A stretch of 64,000 nt of DNA from Bathynomus jamesi (Eukaryota; Arthropoda; Malacostraca; Isopoda; Cirolanidae), in the NCBI GenBank assembly GCA_023014485.1, contig JAJOZX010012103.1, positions 49,864 to 113,863 of the forward strand. Direction: 5' to 3'. Both the position numbers and the translations under genes were made by a program. Of the stretch, positions 43,483 through 54,203 are shown piece by piece. How positions within the stretch are numbered: position 1 is the stretch's first letter; every line of letters starts with the position of its first letter. Below the pieces are notes generated by a model. That model saw only the letters and a list, made by a program, of their open reading frames with translations, ran no database searches and was not told the DNA's origin.

Positions 43483-44444
43483 CTTTAAAAAATAAAATGG
43501 AAGCAGGTCACTTCATAATGAAGAATTTTCTTTAAAAAAAAAAGGCTGAAATTTTTTTCCGTCTGGTCATCGTCTCGGTTTTTTATTTAAATCAAAACAA
43601 AACAGGTTCTGAGAGATGTGTAAATGGAAACTTTGATTTTGCCTCGCATATCATTAGAGATACTTTTACGATCTCGTCATAAAGGGTAACACCAGATCTA
43701 TAAGACTAAAGTGGACCTAAATCCTGATGAAGTGTGTGTGTAGTTCAATTAAAGCGAGGTAATTATTTTTTCTGAGGTAACACTGTTGGTACCTAGGAAA
43801 GTTAAAAAATTCTGGAAACATTTTTACTGTCAGAAAAAAAGTTTGGTTCTGATTGGATTAGGTTAGGCTAGGGAATGTCTCGCTATTTAAAAACTTAACA
43901 GAAAACACGCTTCGAGCCCGCAATTGAGTTCAAAATACTTATCATTCCCTTCTCGGTTCGATGTTACTAAGGTAACTCAGGGCCGGATTATCCAATAAGC
44001 ACAATAGCCACAGTGCCTAGGGCCTACGAAAAAGTTTTAGCCCCTAAAAAAAAAATCTTTGCTTACTGCTAAATCAAACTTAATTTGCTTTAATAGAATT
44101 ACTTTACAAAGTATAATATGACTTAAGTAAATGTACATTAAACATTAACTTTGCGGCTCTTTTTGTTGGCAAAATCACAGATTACAACTACAGTCCAGAT
44201 TCTGAGTTTATGGATTGGCGAAAGAAATCGGAGAGTTTTATATTTCTGATAAGTAAGGAGTATTTAAAACGGGTATTAAGTTTTGCTTTCCAGTCTTCGA
44301 CAGCTTTACATTTAGTATTATAATGAAGTTAATTTTTAGTTTTCAAAACTTTACGTTTTTCTCATGTTTTATACCAAGTATAATGTCTAGTTTTGCCATT
44401 AACAATTCCGATAAAAGGTAAGATTCAGGAAGCTATTTCCCCAC
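43483..44444. other. intergenic with a solo hAT-like left end at 43979
   Basis: CAGGGCCGGATTATCCAAT at 43979, followed by CCTAGGGCCTACG, resembles the left end of GC-rich hAT elements such as that at 59449. I find no partner end. No coding frame is supportable. Confidence 0.4.
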
Positions 44445-44595
44445 TACATTGGGGTGAGTATACCCTGAGGGTTATCGAGCCAGAGCAGAAAGAGGTTGAG
44501 TGGCCTGGCCAACTCCACCACCCAATACCAACAGTTGAGAGCGAACTCAGAACCCGAAACCTTAACCACTGAGCTACTGGTGCCCAAATGCTGGT
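44445..44595 (-). mobile_element. tRNA-derived SINE
   Basis: Minus strand reads GGGCACCAGTAGCTCAGTGG then TTAAGGTTTCGGGTTCTGAG. AGCTCAGTGG is a Pol III A box and GGTTCTGAGTTCG a degraded B box at normal tRNA spacing. About 90 bp of unrelated body follows. No target duplication is obvious. Confidence 0.6.
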
Positions 44596-45077
44596 AAAAT
44601 GTAATATAAATTTTGCAGGAGTTCAACGTCACCCTCAGTTCTTCAGGTGTGCGAAGAAGTCCTCAGAATGCTGCGTGTGGAAGGGATCATAAAAAGGAAG
44701 TGTGTAAGTATGAAGATCTAGTCTATGAAGTGTTATATTTGAAGTGAGGGTGACAGTTGGAGCTATACATTTTTTTCGGAAGTTTCTGACAGTCTGTGTT
44801 TGAACAAAGTACTACCACAAGAGAAAGAAATTCAGTATTGTTGTCATGAATAGAATGGCGGAACAACTTACCGTCCTTTGCTTGAAGTTTTCCATGGTTC
44901 TTGAAAACTTGAGTGAATGTAAATATTTTCAAAATAAACCAGTCTAGGTTTGACCTTATCCTTATTTTGCATAGCTACTGCGAATTCACTCTTCAAGACT
45001 CGAATGAAGTGTTTGTGTTAAAGGATTACCCCAATTTCTCTTTCGAAAATCGATGGTAGCGATATTTTAAGATCATT

Positions 45078-45084
<7 letters not shown>
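44596..45084. other. intergenic, no recognised feature
   Basis: Short minus frame at 44723-44932 shows no motif. Nothing supportable. Confidence 0.4.

Positions 45085-45109
<25 letters not shown>
45085..45109. repeat. (TA)n microsatellite
   Basis: Twelve or so TA units mark the left edge of the tRNA-like array. Confidence 0.95.
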
Positions 45110-45112
<3 letters not shown>

Positions 45113-45177
45113 ACGACGTAAGTATAGAGGAGTGTTCTGCACACGAGGAAGAGAAATAACAAACAAATGAAAAATAA

Positions 45178-45251
45178 GGCACCCGCCCGGGAATCGAACC
45201 CAGGATCTTCCAATTGCCGGTCAGACGTGCTAACCACTACACCACGGAGCC
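45178..45251 (-). tRNA. tRNA-like sequence, copy 1 (SINE head or pseudogene)
   Basis: The 74-nt sequence starts GGCTCCGTGGTGTAGTGG, with A box TGTAGTGGTTAGC and B box GGTTCGATTCC and a good T-arm. The acceptor stem has two mismatches in seven. The anticodon stem does not form: only three or four pairs enclose about 14 nt. Probably not a working tRNA. Confidence 0.5.
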
Positions 45252-45440
45252 ACGATAGTCAGAAGTTGTAATTCTCCTACATAGGGCAGAAACCAATGCC
45301 TTGAGAGGGCACCCTCGCAAATCGTGAATATGTACATTTAACTGCGATGACCGCGCAGTATATTAACGTATAGAAACGACGTAAGTATAGAGGAGTGTTC
45401 TGCACACGAGGAAGAGAAATAACAAACAAATGAAAAATAA

Positions 45441-45513
45441 GGCACCCGCCCGGGAATCGAACCCAGGATCTTCAATTGCCGGTCAGACGTGCTAACCACT
45501 ACACCACGGAGCC
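45441..45513 (-). tRNA. tRNA-like sequence, copy 2
   Basis: Identical to copy 1 except for loss of one base in the anticodon-arm region (CTTCAATTG versus CTTCCAATTG). Same boxes. Confidence 0.5.
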
Positions 45514-45668
45514 ACGATAGTCAGAAGTTGTAATTCTCCTACATAAGGCAGAAACCAATGCCTTGAGAGGGCACCCTCGCAAATCGTGAATATGTACATT
45601 TAACTGCAATGACCGCGCAGTATATTAACGTATAGAAACGACGTAAGTATACAACTTCTGACTATCGT

Positions 45669-45742
45669 GGCTCCGTGGTGTAGTGGTTAGCACGTCTGAC
45701 CGGCAATTGGAAGATCCTGGGTTCGATTCCCGGGCGGGTGCC
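45669..45742 (+). tRNA. tRNA-like sequence, copy 3, inverted
   Basis: Same sequence as copy 1 on the other strand, A and B boxes intact. It lies in the inverted arm of the array. Confidence 0.5.
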
Positions 45743-45846
45743 TTATTTTTCATTTGTTTGTTATTTCTCTTCCTCGTGTGCAGAACACTCCTCTATACTT
45801 ACGTCGTTTCTATACGTTAATATACTGCGCGGTCATTGCAGTTAAA

Positions 45847-45858
45847 TGTGTGTGTGTG

Positions 45859-45892
<34 letters not shown>

Positions 45893-45906
45893 CGCGCGCG
45901 CGCGCA
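45847..45906. repeat. compound (GT)n(AT)n(GT)n(GC)n microsatellite
   Basis: Runs of TG, TA, TG and CG dinucleotides in succession; purine-pyrimidine alternation over about 58 bp, which could favour Z-DNA. Confidence 0.95.
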
Positions 45907-46345
45907 GTGAAGAAGACGACGACTTGGAGAAGAAAGTTATTTTGGAAAGAAGATAGAAAATACAAAGGTCTTTCTGGAGGAATGACTGATAATATGGAAG
46001 ATAAGAATGTGTTTGTGCAAGATGAACAAATACCATATAGATTTAAAGACTATTTTGGCGAATTAGAAGGTGGGGTAGATGAACAGAGGACACCTGTGGA
46101 TGCAGTTGATTTTGGTGGGGTATGTACAGAAGTGTATACCAGGGAGTGGAAGACATCAGATTAGTAGTAGTTGAACGAATATGCAAGCGGAAGAAAGGAA
46201 AGTAAATAGGAAGTGATGGTGTATGTTGTGAAATGACGAAATGTGGAGGTAGAGCGATGGTTGCATGTCTGTGGAAGATGTAAAAAAGGATGGGAAAGTG
46301 GGTGTATACCAGGTGATTGAATAAAAACTAATTATACCACTGCAT
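45907..46345 (+). pseudogene. non-LTR retrotransposon fragment upstream of RT core
   Basis: VKKTTTWRRKLFWKEDRKYK, MTDNMEDKNVFVQDEQ and YRFKDYFGELEGG are followed, after a frameshift near 46165, by GSDGVCCEMTKCGGRAMVAC and WESGCIPGDWIK. This order matches the linker and first RT blocks of a LINE type common in crustaceans and other invertebrates. The palm motifs are absent. Confidence 0.65.
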
Positions 46346-46489
46346 AAAGATTGAAGGTAAGAGTAACATCATTTGAACATCTCGTAAATTGGCACTTTTT
46401 TGTTATTTACCCACAATTTTTTTTTTTTTGTCTGCCAATTTTTTAATATTTTTCTGCTATTGTATATATATCTTTTTTTCATATAATTA

Positions 46490-46620
46490 CAAGGTTAATT
46501 GAATGCCAGGTTAGGTCAACTGTATGCCCTTGACAATTCGTTAGGTTAAGTTGTGATGTTTTCGTTGGTTTCAACGAAAATATCACGACTGGTTCTAATT
46601 GTACGCCCTTAAATTTACGA
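46490..46620. repeat. ACGAAAATATCAC palindrome family, copy
   Basis: The core GTGATGTTTTCGTTG / CAACGAAAATATCAC at 46552-46585 forms a hairpin with a 4-nt loop. The outer parts TTAATTGAATGCC, TGTATGCCCTTGAC and TTGTACGCCCTTAA match the outer parts of the 54.4 and 62.3 kb copies. It is non-coding. Confidence 0.75.
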
Positions 46621-46689
46621 GAACTACGTCGTTTGACGGCTACTACAAAGGACACCATTGATTGACTCAAGAAGCATGGGCTACTATTC

Positions 46690-47269
46690 ACCGAAAAAAT
46701 ATATTTAACCGCTTAATTTGCGGGTAAATAATGAAAAAGCGCCCGTAAATGTGATCTAAAATTAAATGAACATCTCCCCACCAAATCCCCCACTTCCCCA
46801 CATTCCCTAAATCTAATGTTTAAAATGAACCCACATAGCCTCCAAAGTGTGGATACTAAATTTTAATACATTTACTGAACAAAAGTGAAGCTGAATGCGT
46901 GAACAATAGGTTTGCCTTGTCACTTTACAGTAAAATGGAGTTAAAGGGTAATGAAATTTGATTTAAGTGGTGCAATTTAGTTTTTGAGGTTGAATTTTTT
47001 TTATTTCTTTAATATACACACAATAACTCAATAAAATAAAAAAACTGCAAAAAAAAAGACATTTCAAACTAGTTTCAAATATTAGGATAAGGAAACAAAA
47101 GCCGAAAACTACGAATACTTTAATTGATGAAGTAAATATTAATTTCTCTATTTACATATTTACAAAAGTTATATTATTTCTTTAAAATTCTTTTTCAATG
47201 ATGAATTCGAAGCAAAATTTTTTCTGCCTTCAAAAAGATTTCGGTGATCCTTTTCGTTTTTTCCCTTCT
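46690..47269. other. intergenic, no recognised feature
   Basis: AT-rich; nothing supportable. Confidence 0.4.
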
Positions 47270-48830
47270 CTAAGGTTACATTTCGTCACAGTTCAATGAT
47301 TGTCTTTGCAAGCAATTGGTGGTTTCATCCTCATTCCATTTTCGTTCCATATCTTTTCTACTTTCCTTCTCTTACTCCAACTTGTTTGACTCCTTCATAA
47401 TTTTCCTCTTCTCACCTTTTCTCCATTGAAATAGTTTTCGCCATTTTCGCCATTTTCGCCATTTTCCCTTTTCACATCTTTTCTATTACTTTTCAATGGC
47501 TCCTGATTTTTCATACTTTTCTTTCAAGTTTTGTCTTTATCTTCTTTGCTCTTCAAAAGCTCTTTCTCTTAATGTTTCTTCCTCATATTCATTCGTATCT
47601 TATTTCCTTTCCCCCTCTCTACATTGTCTGCACATATCTCCACTTTGTCCCTGATATCTAATGTTAGGGAATCTTTCATTTGCTTATGGTCTAAATTCAT
47701 CATCATAGAACCTCTACTTATCACTCCTTCTTTCCTTCTCTTTCCACAACTTTGTTATACTCGTAGCTTCATTTATTTCCTAACACTTAATGGAAGAACA
47801 TGTTTCTCTCGTTGACGTTGTACTTTGTTCCCTTGTAAAGTAATCTTTATAAAACTTGCACGTATCATTCCTTCTTTCCTTCTCTCTCCACAATTTTGTT
47901 ATAGCTCCAGTTTTTTGATCCCGAATGTCAGGGCATCTTTCCCTCGTTTATGTTCTAAATTATTTATCATGAAATCTCCACGTATCACTCCTTTCCTTCT
48001 CTCTCCACACTTTTTTTATAGCGCCACATTTTTCTTGATACTTAATGGAAGGACGTGTTTTTCTCGTTGACGTTGTACTTTGCTCGCTTCGAAATTCATC
48101 TTCATAAAACCTCGACGTATCGTTTCTTCTTTCCTTCTCTCTACACTGCTTGCCCATATCTCCAATTCGGTCTTGAAATTTAATATAAGGGAATCTTTCG
48201 TTGTTTTATGCTGTAGGCCTACTTTTCTCTGTTCTAACCTGATCCTCGTAAAACCTCCACGTATCATTTCTCCTTTCGTTCTCGGCACAGTTCTTATCCA
48301 TATATCCACTTTGTTGTTGATAATTAATGTAAGTAGGTCTTTCACTATCATCTTGCTGTTCTTCTAAACCAATCGTACTTACATAATGTTGGTATCGTTA
48401 CGAATGAGCTGTTATCTTGTTATTCTTTTCCATTCTGGAACTATTCACTGCTCCTTAACTCTGGTAAAACTACGGAACTTTCGCCTAATTTTGAACTTGG
48501 CTTTCTCGTGAAACAATCCTACTTTTATATTCTGAAAACGTGATCTCTTCATAATCTGATGTTTGGTCTTCAATATCTATTCCATTCACATTTTCCTTTT
48601 AATCATTCCAAACGTTAATACGAATCATTTCGTTTTCTTCTTGTGAATTTTTGTAAGAAGTTTTTTGTTCCTTCTGAAATGAGTAAGCCCTTAATTATTG
48701 TTTCATTTTCTCCATTCTTTCTTCAGCTAAAGCTCTCTAGCCTTCCTCAATCCATCTTATGATCCTGCGATGTCTTTCTATAACATTTCTCTCTTCTTCC
48801 CAGTATTAAATCCTCGACTCCCAGTTGTGT
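47270..48830 (-). pseudogene. decayed charged-repeat reading frame, GA-rich on minus strand
   Basis: Minus frames are strongly charged over about 1.5 kb with scattered stops: EEERNVIERHRRIIRWIEE, YKNSQEENEMIRINVW, DIEDQTSDYEEITFSEYKS, VERRKEETIRRGFMKMNFEA, KVWREKERSDTWRFHDK, KLWREKERRNDTCKFYKD and QNLKEKYEKSGAIEK. A module of about 115-148 bp containing (K/E)ERRND-type peptide is repeated about five times between 47690 and 48330. Composition fits a coiled-coil or low-complexity protein. No family is recognised. It may be a satellite with accidental open frames. Confidence 0.35.
47600..48340. repeat. degenerate CT-rich tandem repeat, period about 115-148 bp
   Basis: The phrase CGTATCATTCCTTCTTTCC and TCTCTCCACA recur at about 47715, 47863, 47981, 48115 and 48260. 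Between them lie TTAATGGAAG and GTTGACGTTGTACTTTG segments. A triple CGCCATTTT lies just left, at 47438-47465. Confidence 0.75.
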
Positions 48831-49401
48831 GGAGGAACGAAATTGTTAACAGCCATTGCTTTAGCAATTTACGCGAGTAATTGCGTAGTTTATATCAGGA
48901 TGGAGTACGATATAATAATTTTGGACAATTGGCAGCGTTTAAGCCTGCTGTCAAATAAACAACTTGATGCGTTTGAGTTTCGTTAAAAACTCACAAAATG
49001 GATGGTTGTCATTACTTATATAAACTTTGTTGGGGTCAAGAACAAAGATCACATAAACCAGATAGGTCAGATTTTATTCAAAATTTTTGACAGAAATAAA
49101 AATAAAGTAAGAGAGTCCTTTTTCAATATCAGTGACTACACATTCATAATATAATCAAAAGTTATGACGCAATTGGGGACCTGTATAGCTCTATACTTAA
49201 TTAATGTAAACGATTGGCTAAACTGGAGTTTACTTAATCTTTATTTTCTTATTTGGTATTTAGGTGAAGCTTAAAACTGTTATAAATACGTTCTTATTTA
49301 ATACTGTATTTTTTAAAATTTTATTATTCAAAATATAGTAGAGAGAAGAGTGACGTAGTAGAAATTTTTAAGCAAGTTTTAGAAGAACTGAAAGAATAGG
49401 A
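48831..49401. other. intergenic, no recognised feature
   Basis: No supportable coding or repeat structure before the CR1 array. Confidence 0.4.
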
Positions 49402-50763
49402 GAGAGAGAGAGAGAGAGTTACAAGGACAAAGGAAGCCTCAAAGACCTTTTGGCCCACTCTGGGAGGTTCCTGTTATTAAAAGTTTATCTTTCTTTCAAC
49501 TATCCTAGCAGTAGTAGAAAACTGGATAGAAAAGTAGAAGGCTCTCTCCCCACCCTCCGCTCCCTCCCTGCCAGAGGCAGGTACGGAAAAAGGTTGAAGA
49601 AAATACCTTGACCCTGGAAAAGTAGCCAAGGAAATTTTACAGGAAAGTGGAGATTATATAAATAGCTCTATATTTAGCTTGCTCACAGAGACACCGTGCA
49701 AGCGAACTCCTGCAGAGTTTTCTTATGTTTTAATCTTAAACTATTAAACTATGAGAGTATTCAGTACTTTGTCTAGCCTATTTTTAAACACATTTACACT
49801 TTGACTGGAAACAACCTCTGAGGGAAGTTGGTTCCAGATATTAACTATTGTATAGGAAAAGAAATTTCCGCAGACAGAGGTCCTAAATGTCTTTAGTTCC
49901 AGTTTAAACCCATTATTTCTTGTCGGATTGGCATTAAGTGAGACTAAGTTTCTGTAATCTACCCTGTCTATTCCTTTGAGCATCTTGAAGACTTGAATAA
50001 GCTGACCCCGCAACCTCCTCGTCTCTAAGCTAAACAGATTTAGGCGCTCCAATCTCCGTTGGTAGCTTTGCATTCTCATTGAAGGGATCAATTTTGTAGC
50101 CCTTGCTTGTACTCTTTCTAACCTTTCTATATCCTTCCTGAGGGATGGAGACCAAAACTGCGCACAGTATTCCAGTTGAGGTCTGACTAGAGAATTATAA
50201 AGAGACATTACAGTCTCCTTGTTCCGAAACTGGAACTGTCTTTTAATATAACCTAATAATTTTAAGGCCCTCTTTTCGACTTCTGCACAGTGCTTCGACG
50301 GTTTCAGATCGTTGCTGATATAGACTCCCAAGTCTTTCTCTAGATCGGTCTCAGTCAAGTTCCTTCCCAAGAGAGAGTAATCGGTCTTCGGGTTTTTATA
50401 ACCTATGTGCATTACCTTACATTTGTCCAAGTTGAATGGCATCTGCCAAGTAGCAGACCATTCGCCCAACCTGTCAAGATCGTTCTGAAGCGTTCTTACG
50501 CCCTCCTCAGTACCCACACTACTTCCTAATTTCGTATCGTCTGCAAATTTGGAGATTGCACTTAGAAGCCCGACGTCTATATCGTTAATATAGATGATAA
50601 AAAGTAAAGGACCCAGCAAGAACCCTGTGGGACACCACTGTGACGGGCGCCCACTCCGAAGCCACTCCATTTATTACCACACTCTGCTTTCTATCTTTAA
50701 CCAATCCTCAATCCAGTTGGAAACGAACCCGGTGATTCCTAGTCCTTTGACTTTAGCTATCAA
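49402..50763 (-). mobile_element. CR1-like LINE copy A, 5'-truncated
   Basis: Minus orientation. The 3' end, at low coordinate, finishes CCTTGTAACTCTCTCTCTC, a (TCTC)n tail rather than poly(A). The 3' UTR (49425-49743) shares GGAAATTTTACAGGAAAGTG and CACCCTCCGCTCCCTCCCTG with copies B and C. The 5' end is cut at about 50763, against the tail of copy B. Confidence 0.9.
49744..50763 (-). pseudogene. CR1-like reverse transcriptase, copy A
   Basis: A 308-residue open frame covers the second half of RT and the C-terminal region: FLLGPLLFIIYINDID (motif B end), SKFADDTKLG (motif C, catalytic Asp pair), MPFNLDKCKVMHIGYKNPK, LKPSKHCAEVEKRALKLLGY, SLVRPQLEYCAQFWSPSL and LPSEVVSSQSVNVFKNRLD. Upstream, 50670-50763 adds AKVKGLGITGFVSNWIEDW in a shifted frame. 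Motif A and the endonuclease are missing. The long open frame suggests a fairly recent insertion. Confidence 0.92.
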
Positions 50764-51690
50764 TCTAGAGAGTTACAAGGAGTTACAAGGAAAAGAAGTA
50801 CCTCAAAAGGCCTTGCGGCCCATACCGAGGAGGTACCAATGCAACGGGTGCCAGGGAAAATTTTGTATTTTTCTTTCAACTATCCTAGCAGTAGTAGAAA
50901 CTGGATAGAAAAGTAGAAGGCTCTCTCCCCACCCTCCGCTCCCTCCCTGCCAGAGGCAGGTATGGAAAAGGTTGAAGAAAATACTTGACCTGACCCTGGA
51001 AAAGTAGCCAAGGAAATTTTACAGGAAAGTGGAGAATATATAAATAGCTCTATATTTAGCTTGCTCACAGAGACACCGAGCAAGCAAACTCCTAAATGTC
51101 TTTACACACTCAAATAGTGTGCAAGATTTCGTCTAACCTTTTCTTGAACTGATCCACAGAGGAACTGTTCACAACTTCCGAAGGTAACCTGTTCCATGTG
51201 TCACAGATCTTATACGTAAAGTAATTCCCACACTAGTCCTAAACCGTTTCAAATCCAACTTCTAACCATTGTTGCGAGTTGGGTTATCATTTGAACTAAA
51301 CATGTTTCTAAAATCGACATCTTTGAACCCGCGTCACGTAAGCGTCGATTGTAGCCCATATGCCTAACGAAAGGGATTAACTTTGTGGCATTTTTCGCCA
51401 GTTTCCAATCCACCCACCTACCTCCCCACCAACACCCAGCGCGCGCACTTCGGCCACTAGCCGGCGGCGAGGTACCTTATCAAAGGCCTTCTAATCAATC
51501 GCCCTACTCTCATCATACTCACTCAACATGACGTAGAAAAACTCGAGCATGATGGTGAGACACGACCTATGCCGTCCAAACCCATGTTGGAGTCCCCAAG
51601 CAGCTTGCAAGAATCCAAATGGTCAACAATCCTACTCGCCATTATCCCCTCTAAACATTTACCCACAACTGAAGTTAAATGGTGTTATTT
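50764..51690 (-). mobile_element. CR1-like LINE copy B, internally deleted
   Basis: Same 3' UTR as copies A and C, starting with a duplicated GTTACAAGG at 50770. Coding remnants match the copy C C-terminus up to about 51395. There the sequence jumps to the region around motif A (51415-51600), losing roughly 1.2 kb of RT. It ends near 51690. Confidence 0.85.
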
Positions 51691-52030
51691 ATAGAGGTTC
51701 CAAGCCTCTCTTCCCACGCATGAGATAGCAGTAGCGTCCTAATCGTAACAGTAGAGAAAAAGACAATACTAAAAGTTTTTCTTTTTTTCTGCAGTCAGAG
51801 GAGAACATCCTAACCTAAGCTAAAAGGACAGAGTGGGATGGGAAGGGGTCCTAGTAACCCACGGGACAGGTTTGTACAACAGACTTCACCCGCCCTCCCG
51901 AAAGAGAGAGAACCTAAAGGAATTGGCAGCCAATTTCTCTAGAATCCCACGACTCGGGACCGGAGGGCTGTCACACCCCAAGTATAAAGTTTACTACACC
52001 CAGAAGGAACGTGCATAACCTTTATACCCC
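51691..52030. other. spacer between CR1 copies B and C
   Basis: Unique in this window. GGGATGGGAAGGGGTCCTAG and CCCGCCCTCCCGAAAGAGAG are GC-rich phrases that could be LINE 5' sequence, but I cannot show this. Confidence 0.3.
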
Positions 52031-53560
52031 CTGCAGAGAGAGAGAGAGTTACAAGGAAAAGAAGTACCTCAAAAGGCCTTGCGGCCCATACCGAGGAGGT
52101 ACCAATGGCAACGGGTGCCAGGGAAAATTTTGTATTTTTCTTTCAACTATCCTAGCAGTAGTAGAAAAACTGGATAGAAAAGTAGAAGGCTCTCTCCCCA
52201 CCCTCCGCTCCCTCCCTGCCAGAGGCAGGTATGGAAAAGGTTGAAGAAAATACCTTGACCCTGGAAAAGTACCAAGGAAATTTTACAGGAAAGTGGAGAA
52301 TATATAAATAGCTCTATATTTAGCTTGCTCACAGAGACACCGAGCAAGCAAACTCCTAAATGTCTTTACACACTCAAATAGTGTGCAAGATTTCGTCTAA
52401 CCTTTTCTTGAACTGATCCACAGAGGAACTGTTCACAACTTCCGAAGGTAACCTGTTCCATGTGTCACAGATCTTATACGTAAAGTAATTCCCACACACA
52501 CTAGTCCTAACACGTTTCAAATCCAACTTCCAACCATTGTTGCGAGTCGGGTTATCATTTAAACTAAACATACTTCTAAAATCGACATCGTTGAACCCTC
52601 GTAAGAGCTTGAAAACCTCGATCAGTTGACCGCGCAGCCTCCGAGTTTCAAGCGAAACAAGTTCAGGGCGCGTAACCGTCGATTGTAGCCCATATGCCTA
52701 ACGGAAGGGATTAACTTTGTGGCCCTCGCTTGCACTCGCTCCAGCCTCTCAATATCTTTCCTGAGGGTGGGCGACCAGAACTGCACAGCATACTCCAGGT
52801 ACGGCCGAACAAGCGAATTGTACAGTGAGAGCACAATCTCCTTCTTCCGAAACTGAAATTGCCTCCTGATATAACCCAATAGTTTCTGGGCTTTCTTTTC
52901 CACCTCTACACACTGTTTCGTAAACTTAAGGTCGCTGCTAATTAGCACACCCAAGTCCTTTCTAAATCAGTCACCTAGATATTACTGCCCAACATCGAGT
53001 AGTCCGACTTGGGATTGGCGTAGCCAATGTGCATCACTTTGCATTTACCAAGTTAAACGGCATTTGCCATTTTTCGGACCGGACCACTCTCCTATCCTAC
53101 CTAGGTCCGCACGCAGTTCCTCGATTGCTTCGGGCGTCCCAACATTGGCCCCAAGCTTGGTGTCATCAGCGAATTTGGCGATCCGACTGACGATGCCACC
53201 GTCGATATCATTTATGTAAATGATAAACAAAAGTAGCCCCAAAACGGAACCCTGAGGAACCCCACTAGTGACCGAGGCCCAACCCGAACTAGCCCCTTTA
53301 ATTACAACCCTCTGCCGCCTATTCCTCAGCCAGTTTTCAATCCACCTACCTATTTCCCCACCGATACCCAGCGCGCGCACTTTCGCCATTAGCCGGCGGT
53401 GAGGTACCTTATCAAAGGCTTTCTGAAAGTCGAGATAAAGTATATCAATCGCCCTACTCTTATCGTACTCACTCAACATGACGTGGAAAAACTCGAGCAA
53501 GTTGGTGAGACATGACCTATGCCGTCTAAACCCATGTTGGGAGTCCCCAAGCAGTTTTTC
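52031..53560 (-). mobile_element. CR1-like LINE copy C, 5'-truncated
   Basis: The 3' end carries the same CCTTGTAACTCTCTCTCTC tail (52027-52055). The 3' UTR runs to about 52370 and the RT to the truncation near 53560. It is the longest of the three head-to-tail copies. Confidence 0.9.
52374..53560 (-). pseudogene. CR1-like reverse transcriptase, copy C
   Basis: The frame at 53045-53500 has motif A (DILYLDFQKAFDKVPH), motif B (SGVPQGSVLG) and motif C (KFADDTKLG). Just upstream lies SCLTNL-like sequence. A frameshift in the thumb near 53060 leads to DLKFTKQCVEVEKKAQKLLG and YLEYAVQFWSPTLRKDIERL (52622-52954). After another shift it reads NDNPTRNNGWKLDLKRVR and WNRLPSEVVNSSSVDQFKKR (52374-52571). 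All three palm motifs survive. Frameshifts and 5' truncation make it inactive. Confidence 0.92.
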
Positions 53561-53780
53561 TTCTTTCCTTTCTCTCCACTTGTCATTTGTAACTTTTTTA
53601 AATTTTTTTAAAATTTTTAAAATTTGTTAAACTTTTTAAATTTTTTAATTTTCTAATTTTTAGTTTGTTTTATTTTTACTTTCTTTTATTTTGTCTTATA
53701 ATCCAAATAGTTTTTTTTTTTCAAGTATTAGATTTTATTATTACTTTAGTTACATGATTGTTTTTTAGATGCTTCTATTT
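53561..53780. other. T-rich low-complexity sequence
   Basis: Runs of TTTTTAAATTTTT and TTTCTTTTATTTTG; no gene. Confidence 0.6.
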
Positions 53781-53885
53781 AGTCACTGAAGATGGCCCCT
53801 GAGTGGACCGAAACGTTTGGCCAGTAAATGTTGAGAGTCGTATCTCTTGTTTTCATATTCCTATTGAGGAAGAACCCTTGTATCG
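53781..53885 (+). mobile_element. Penelope-like 3' end fragment (tentative)
   Basis: CTGAAGATGGCCCCTGAGTG followed by GACCGAAACGTTTGGC matches the style of conserved ends of Penelope-like elements, in which a CTGANGA-stem-GAAA order is related to hammerhead ribozymes. The proposed stem II has a mismatch and a bulged T. A Penelope-like coding fragment lies at 54600-54836. Confidence 0.4.
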
Positions 53886-53931
53886 TAACTATATATATAT
53901 AGCATATATATATATATATAAGCAAACAACC

Positions 53932-54172
53932 ACAGGGAAAAGGAAACACAAAGTCCGAGCGCTTTCGTGATATCACATTATCAAGGAGGAACAGAAAATA
54001 GACAGAGATTACAAAGTAAATGAGTTAAATAGACAAGCAAAAAATTCACAATCGGCACCTCAAATTAAAGGCCTTAAAGCCTCCTATTTTCTGTTCCTCC
54101 TTGATAATGTGAATATATCACGAAAGCGCTCGGACTTTGTGTTTCCTTTTCCCTGTGGTTGTTTGCTTATTA
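53932..54172. mobile_element. foldback of a GATAATGTGATATCACGAAAGCG segment
   Basis: Arms 53932-54012 and 54090-54172 are inverted copies of about 80 bp (AGCAAACAACCACAGGGAAA, GTCCGAGCGCTTTCGTGATA). The loop is about 78 bp. One arm has GTGATATCACGAAAGC, the other a 2-bp change. The arms resemble ends of Penelope-like repeats. Confidence 0.75.
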
Positions 54173-54197
54173 ATAAGATCGTGTTATTTTGTGATTT

Positions 54198-54203
<6 letters not shown>

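Larger units (their letters stand above)
45110..45840. repeat. direct plus inverted array of a tRNA-containing unit
   Basis: A unit beginning AGAAACGACGTAAGTATAGA is found at 45110, 45373 and (partly) 45635, about 262 bp apart. It runs through a tRNA-like sequence to CAGTATATTAACGT. From about 45650 to 45840 the unit returns inverted. The direct copies differ by few bases, so duplication is recent. Confidence 0.9.

Noticed and set aside
44723..44932. 69-residue minus-strand frame as a small gene
   Set aside because: No recognisable motif and no supporting context.
45178..45742. Three functional tRNA genes
   Set aside because: A and B boxes are good, but the anticodon stem does not form and the acceptor stem has mismatches. 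A tRNA-derived repeat is more likely.
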